Of a stretch of DNA of 64,000 nucleotides, positions 61,515 to 64,000 are shown piece by piece. How positions within the stretch are numbered: the stretch's first letter is position 1; every line of letters begins with the position of its first letter. The notes below the pieces were generated by a model. That model was not told where the DNA came from. It made no database searches and worked only from the letters and a program-made list of their open reading frames with translations. Both the position numbers and the translations under genes were made by a program. Source of the DNA: Comamonas fluminis (GTDB taxonomy: Bacteria > Pseudomonadota > Gammaproteobacteria > Burkholderiales > Burkholderiaceae_C); NCBI RefSeq assembly GCF_019186805.1, contig NZ_CP066783.1, positions 2,369,501 to 2,433,500 on the forward strand, written 5' to 3'.

Positions 61515-62969
61515 ATGCGAAAACTTCTCTTGGCCGTGGCGCTGGGCAGTGCCCTGTCTGCTCATGCCGCCGATTCAAAATTTGACGCCTTCATGGGGAC
61601 GGTCGTTGGCAACAGCACCACTGTGACATTTGGCGGCAATGGGCAGCCAATTGCCACTACCTCAAACCACCTGGGCACACCGTCAGCAAATACCGTTGGA
61701 AATATGGGCGTTGCAACGGTCAATGGTGATCCTCACTATGTTGGCCGTGCTGAGGCTCCAGTCGCAGGGACTAACAAAAAGGTTCCAATTGACGTCAAGG
61801 TGCCGATCAATAAACGCTCTGTTGCTCGCGCCCTCATTGCTGCTGCTAAATATGGCGTCGGCGGCGCTGGTGGCATTGCTGTCGGATATGCCGCCGAGGC
61901 ACTTCTAGACTTCGGGCTCAAAAACGTTACTGTTGGTGCTGATGGCTCAGTGCAGGCTGATTCGGAGACGCAAGCTCACTATCCCGTTTCGGATGGTTAT
62001 TACTGGAAGCTGAATAACGGTAATCAGACAAATTTCTTGTCTGCCGAGGATGCATGCATTGCGGGTCGTTACGACAACACGATTACGTTTGTAAGTGTCC
62101 AAATGATGGATGGGGGGACTTGGGCCTACTGCAATGCAAAGTGGCCTTTTGGCACTGTTTATCAGTATCAAATTTTTCGGCAGCAGCAATCAAACTGTCC
62201 CGCTGGGCATTATGTAGATCAGGGCATCTGTACCCCTTCTAAGCCACTTACAAAAATGACAGAGCAAGAAATCCTCGACTGGATTGCTGCTCGTGATGGC
62301 TGGCCCACATCTGCTACGCGTGCAATAGCGCAAATGTCCGCAGACCCTCGCGTAGAGCCATTAATTCAGACGGGCACGCCGAATATCACAGGCCCTTTCA
62401 AGATTCAGGAAACGCCGACAGTTCGCACGTTTTCAGAGCCTAAGCCTGGTGTTGCTGGGCAGACTCAGTCAGTCACTGAAACCAAGCAAAAAACCGTTGG
62501 CTTGGACTATGCCGATAACAAGGTGAAGGCCACGACAACGGAAACAAAGCAGCGTGTTGTCGATGGTGTCGCAGAGCCAGAAGACACGACTCAGAAAGAT
62601 CCTGAAAACGACTTTCTCGTCTGCGGCCTGCCCAATACACCTGCATGCCGAATTGAAGAAAAGGGCACTCCTGAGCCTGTCGAAGACACGGCACAAAAGG
62701 ACGCTGAGCGGGTGCACAAGCCGCTTGATGATCTTCTCAAAGATCCCAAGAGCGTCCTGCCAAGCTTCCCAACGATCAACTGGACATTTCGCCTGCCATC
62801 TGGCTGCGCGCCTCTGAGCATTCCTGCCTTCTCACCGTTCCTGCAGGAAATCGACGTCTGTCAGTTCCAGCCCATCTTTCACGACATCATGAGCATGATC
62901 TGGGTGGGCGGGGCTTTGTTCGGTGCCATCGGCACTTTCTGGCGCAACGTGTTTGCGAAAGCGGGGTAA
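61515..62969 (+). CDS. TspB-related adsorption protein (pIII-like)
   Basis: The product is 484 residues with a signal peptide to about residue 18 (SALSAHA). The middle contains repeated polar segments with Thr/Lys/Asp (TETKQKTVGLDYADNK, TTETKQRVVDG). The end has paired cysteines and a closing membrane helix (GCAPLSIP...IWVGGALFGAIGTFW), as in TspB C-terminal-domain proteins of filamentous prophages. It should bind the host receptor, probably a pilus. The gene is less GC-rich than its neighbours. Confidence 0.85.
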   Translation: MRKLLLAVALGSALSAHAADSKFDAFMGTVVGNSTTVTFGGNGQPIATTSNHLGTPSANTVGNMGVATVNGDPHYVGRAEAPVAGTNKKVPIDVKVPINKRSVARALIAAAKYGVGGAGGIAVGYAAEALLDFGLKNVTVGADGSVQADSETQAHYPVSDGYYWKLNNGNQTNFLSAEDACIAGRYDNTITFVSVQMMDGGTWAYCNAKWPFGTVYQYQIFRQQQSNCPAGHYVDQGICTPSKPLTKMTEQEILDWIAARDGWPTSATRAIAQMSADPRVEPLIQTGTPNITGPFKIQETPTVRTFSEPKPGVAGQTQSVTETKQKTVGLDYADNKVKATTTETKQRVVDGVAEPEDTTQKDPENDFLVCGLPNTPACRIEEKGTPEPVEDTAQKDAERVHKPLDDLLKDPKSVLPSFPTINWTFRLPSGCAPLSIPAFSPFLQEIDVCQFQPIFHDIMSMIWVGGALFGAIGTFWRNVFAKAG

Positions 62970-62972
62970 GCC

Positions 62973-63293
62973 ATGCCAGTGTTTGCAGCGTTTATTGGTT
63001 CTATCGGCATGGGGGTTTACAACCTCCTGGTGGCCTTGGTCGGCGTCCGTCTTGCTATGCGAGTTGCGGCCGTCATATCGTTGGCAACGATCTACACGGC
63101 CTGCGTGATCTACTTCAGCACCATCATCGTGCCTTGGCTGGAAGCGCTTTTCATGAGCGGCTACGGCCAGCTGCTGGGCCTGCTGTTCCCGCCTATCTCC
63201 GGTACCGTCCTGGCCGGCCTCGGCGCTTACTGGACTTGCGTTGCTGGCGCGCAGTACGTCGGCAACCTGATGAAAATCGCCATAGGGAAATGA
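62973..63293 (+). CDS. DUF2523 minor coat protein (pVI-like)
   Basis: A 106-residue protein with three hydrophobic segments (GVYNLLVALVGVRLAM, VISLATIYTACVIYF, and LLGLLFPPISGTVLAGLGAYW). This matches DUF2523, the pVI-like family that anchors the adsorption protein at the filament end. It starts three bases past the adsorption gene and ends two bases ahead of the Zot gene. Confidence 0.88.
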   Translation: MPVFAAFIGSIGMGVYNLLVALVGVRLAMRVAAVISLATIYTACVIYFSTIIVPWLEALFMSGYGQLLGLLFPPISGTVLAGLGAYWTCVAGAQYVGNLMKIAIGK

Positions 63294-63294
63294 C

Positions 63295-64000
63295 ATGGCG
63301 GTCTACAGCGTTGAAGGCAAGCTCGGCACGGGCAAAACCAAGTTCGCGGTGTACCAGGCAGAGCAGGCTCTGCTTGCTGGCCGCCGTGTTGCGTCCAATG
63401 TGGATCTGAAGCCAGAGATCCTGAACCCGTGGAAGGCCTGTAGCTACGTGCGCTTGCCTGACAAGCCCACGGCTGAAGACTTTCTGGCAGCGGGCCACGG
63501 AAACCCAGATACCTACGACGAAAGCCGCAATGGTGTGCTGATCCTGGACGAGCTGGGCACCTGGTTGAACTCGCGCTCGTTCCAGGACAAGAGCAGAGCA
63601 GGGGTGATCGACTGGCTGATCCATGCGCGTAAATACGGCTGGGACGTCTTCTTGATCGTCCAGGACGCCACCATGATCGACAAGCAGGTGCGCGAAGCCC
63701 TCATTGAGTACCAGTGCCGCTGCATGAACCTGTCGCGGGTTCGTATCCCGTTCATTGGCAAGCTGCTGGGCTTCATGCACAAGCCATGGGGCTACCTGCC
63801 CAAAATGCACACGGTCACGGCCAGGACGGGTTATGGCCAGAACGCGATCATTGCGGAAAAGTGGCTCTACCGTGGCGACCACCTGCATGCCGCCTATGAC
63901 ACGCGGCAGATCTTCACCAGCGACTATCCGAACGGGCCGCACAGCGTGCTGGTGCCGTGGGAGTTTGAGCGTCGAAAGACCTCTGGCGAGATCTTTCGGG
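63295..64000 (+). CDS. Zot-domain assembly ATPase (pI-like), partial
   Basis: The frame runs off the right edge with 235 codons present. Walker A EGKLGTGKT is at residues 7-15 and Walker B GVLILDELGTW near residue 80. FLIVQDATMIDKQVREAL near residue 120 is typical of the family. It drives assembly and extrusion of filamentous virions through the inner membrane. The membrane helix and periplasmic domain expected after about residue 250 would be outside the window. Confidence 0.92.
   Translation, partial: MAVYSVEGKLGTGKTKFAVYQAEQALLAGRRVASNVDLKPEILNPWKACSYVRLPDKPTAEDFLAAGHGNPDTYDESRNGVLILDELGTWLNSRSFQDKSRAGVIDWLIHARKYGWDVFLIVQDATMIDKQVREALIEYQCRCMNLSRVRIPFIGKLLGFMHKPWGYLPKMHTVTARTGYGQNAIIAEKWLYRGDHLHAAYDTRQIFTSDYPNGPHSVLVPWEFERRKTSGEIFR

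Larger units (their letters stand above)
57586..64000 (+). mobile_element. Filamentous (inovirus) prophage, left 6.4 kb
   Basis: The block has the filamentous phage order: leftward regulator; small early ORFs; gene II/X-type replication initiator; ssDNA-binding protein; several tiny membrane proteins; major coat protein; terminator; adsorption protein; pVI-like protein; Zot/pI ATPase. There is no integrase gene, which fits XerCD use at the dif-like left end. Start codons overlap stops through the early region. The right end, beyond 64,000, is not visible. Confidence 0.93.

Overview
The window looks like chromosomal DNA of a betaproteobacterium of the family Comamonadaceae, most likely Comamonas or a close relative. 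The reasons are the high GC content, the Omp32-type porin, the order waaA / tolC / rhodanese / isoaspartate methyltransferase / RND pump, and a family of short intergenic repeats I associate with these genomes. These are impressions from reading, not database results.

Positions 1-49,000 are mostly core and semi-core genes. In order they are: a MoxR ATPase with a DUF2201/VWA-like metallopeptidase cut by the left edge; a glyoxalase-fold protein with a C-terminal domain like protochlorophyllide reductase; a thioredoxin-fold lipoprotein; a LysR regulator divergent from a DUF3100 membrane protein and an M20 amidohydrolase; an antiporter overlapping a YbdK-type ligase; a hipA-hipB module with a 14-bp inverted-repeat operator; a porin; a phytase-like esterase; DmeF/DmeR metal efflux; MFS, APC and FUSC transporters; a NlpC/P60 hydrolase; prpE; phosphomannomutase; waaA; and a minus-strand block of adaptor, RND pump, pcm-like methyltransferase, rhodanese and TolC. 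After msrA come a small His/Cys protein and a ZnuD-like zinc receptor.

Positions 48,000-51,850 are a scarred accessory island. It holds a tyrosine-recombinase-like protein lacking several catalytic residues, a 100-bp degraded copy of part of prpE, a transposase-like fragment, a gene truncated by a complete IS3-family (IS51-type) element, and a set of 18-bp repeats. Six repeats lie to the left in forward orientation and two to the right in reverse orientation, like transposase-binding sites at the ends of a Tn7/Tn5053-type element.

Positions 51,876-57,466 return to housekeeping genes (pdxH, MobA-like nucleotidyltransferase, sodC, chaC-like, OmpA-like, SnoaL-like, gloA). At 57,586 a dif-like sequence marks the left end of a filamentous (inovirus) prophage that runs off the right edge. 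It has a leftward DUF3693-like regulator, three 19-bp palindromic operators, then rightward small ORFs, a gene II/X replication initiator, an ssDNA-binding protein, tiny membrane proteins, the major coat protein, a terminator, a TspB-related adsorption protein, a pVI-like DUF2523 protein and a Zot/pI assembly ATPase. Integration at dif would place this end of the window near the replication terminus.
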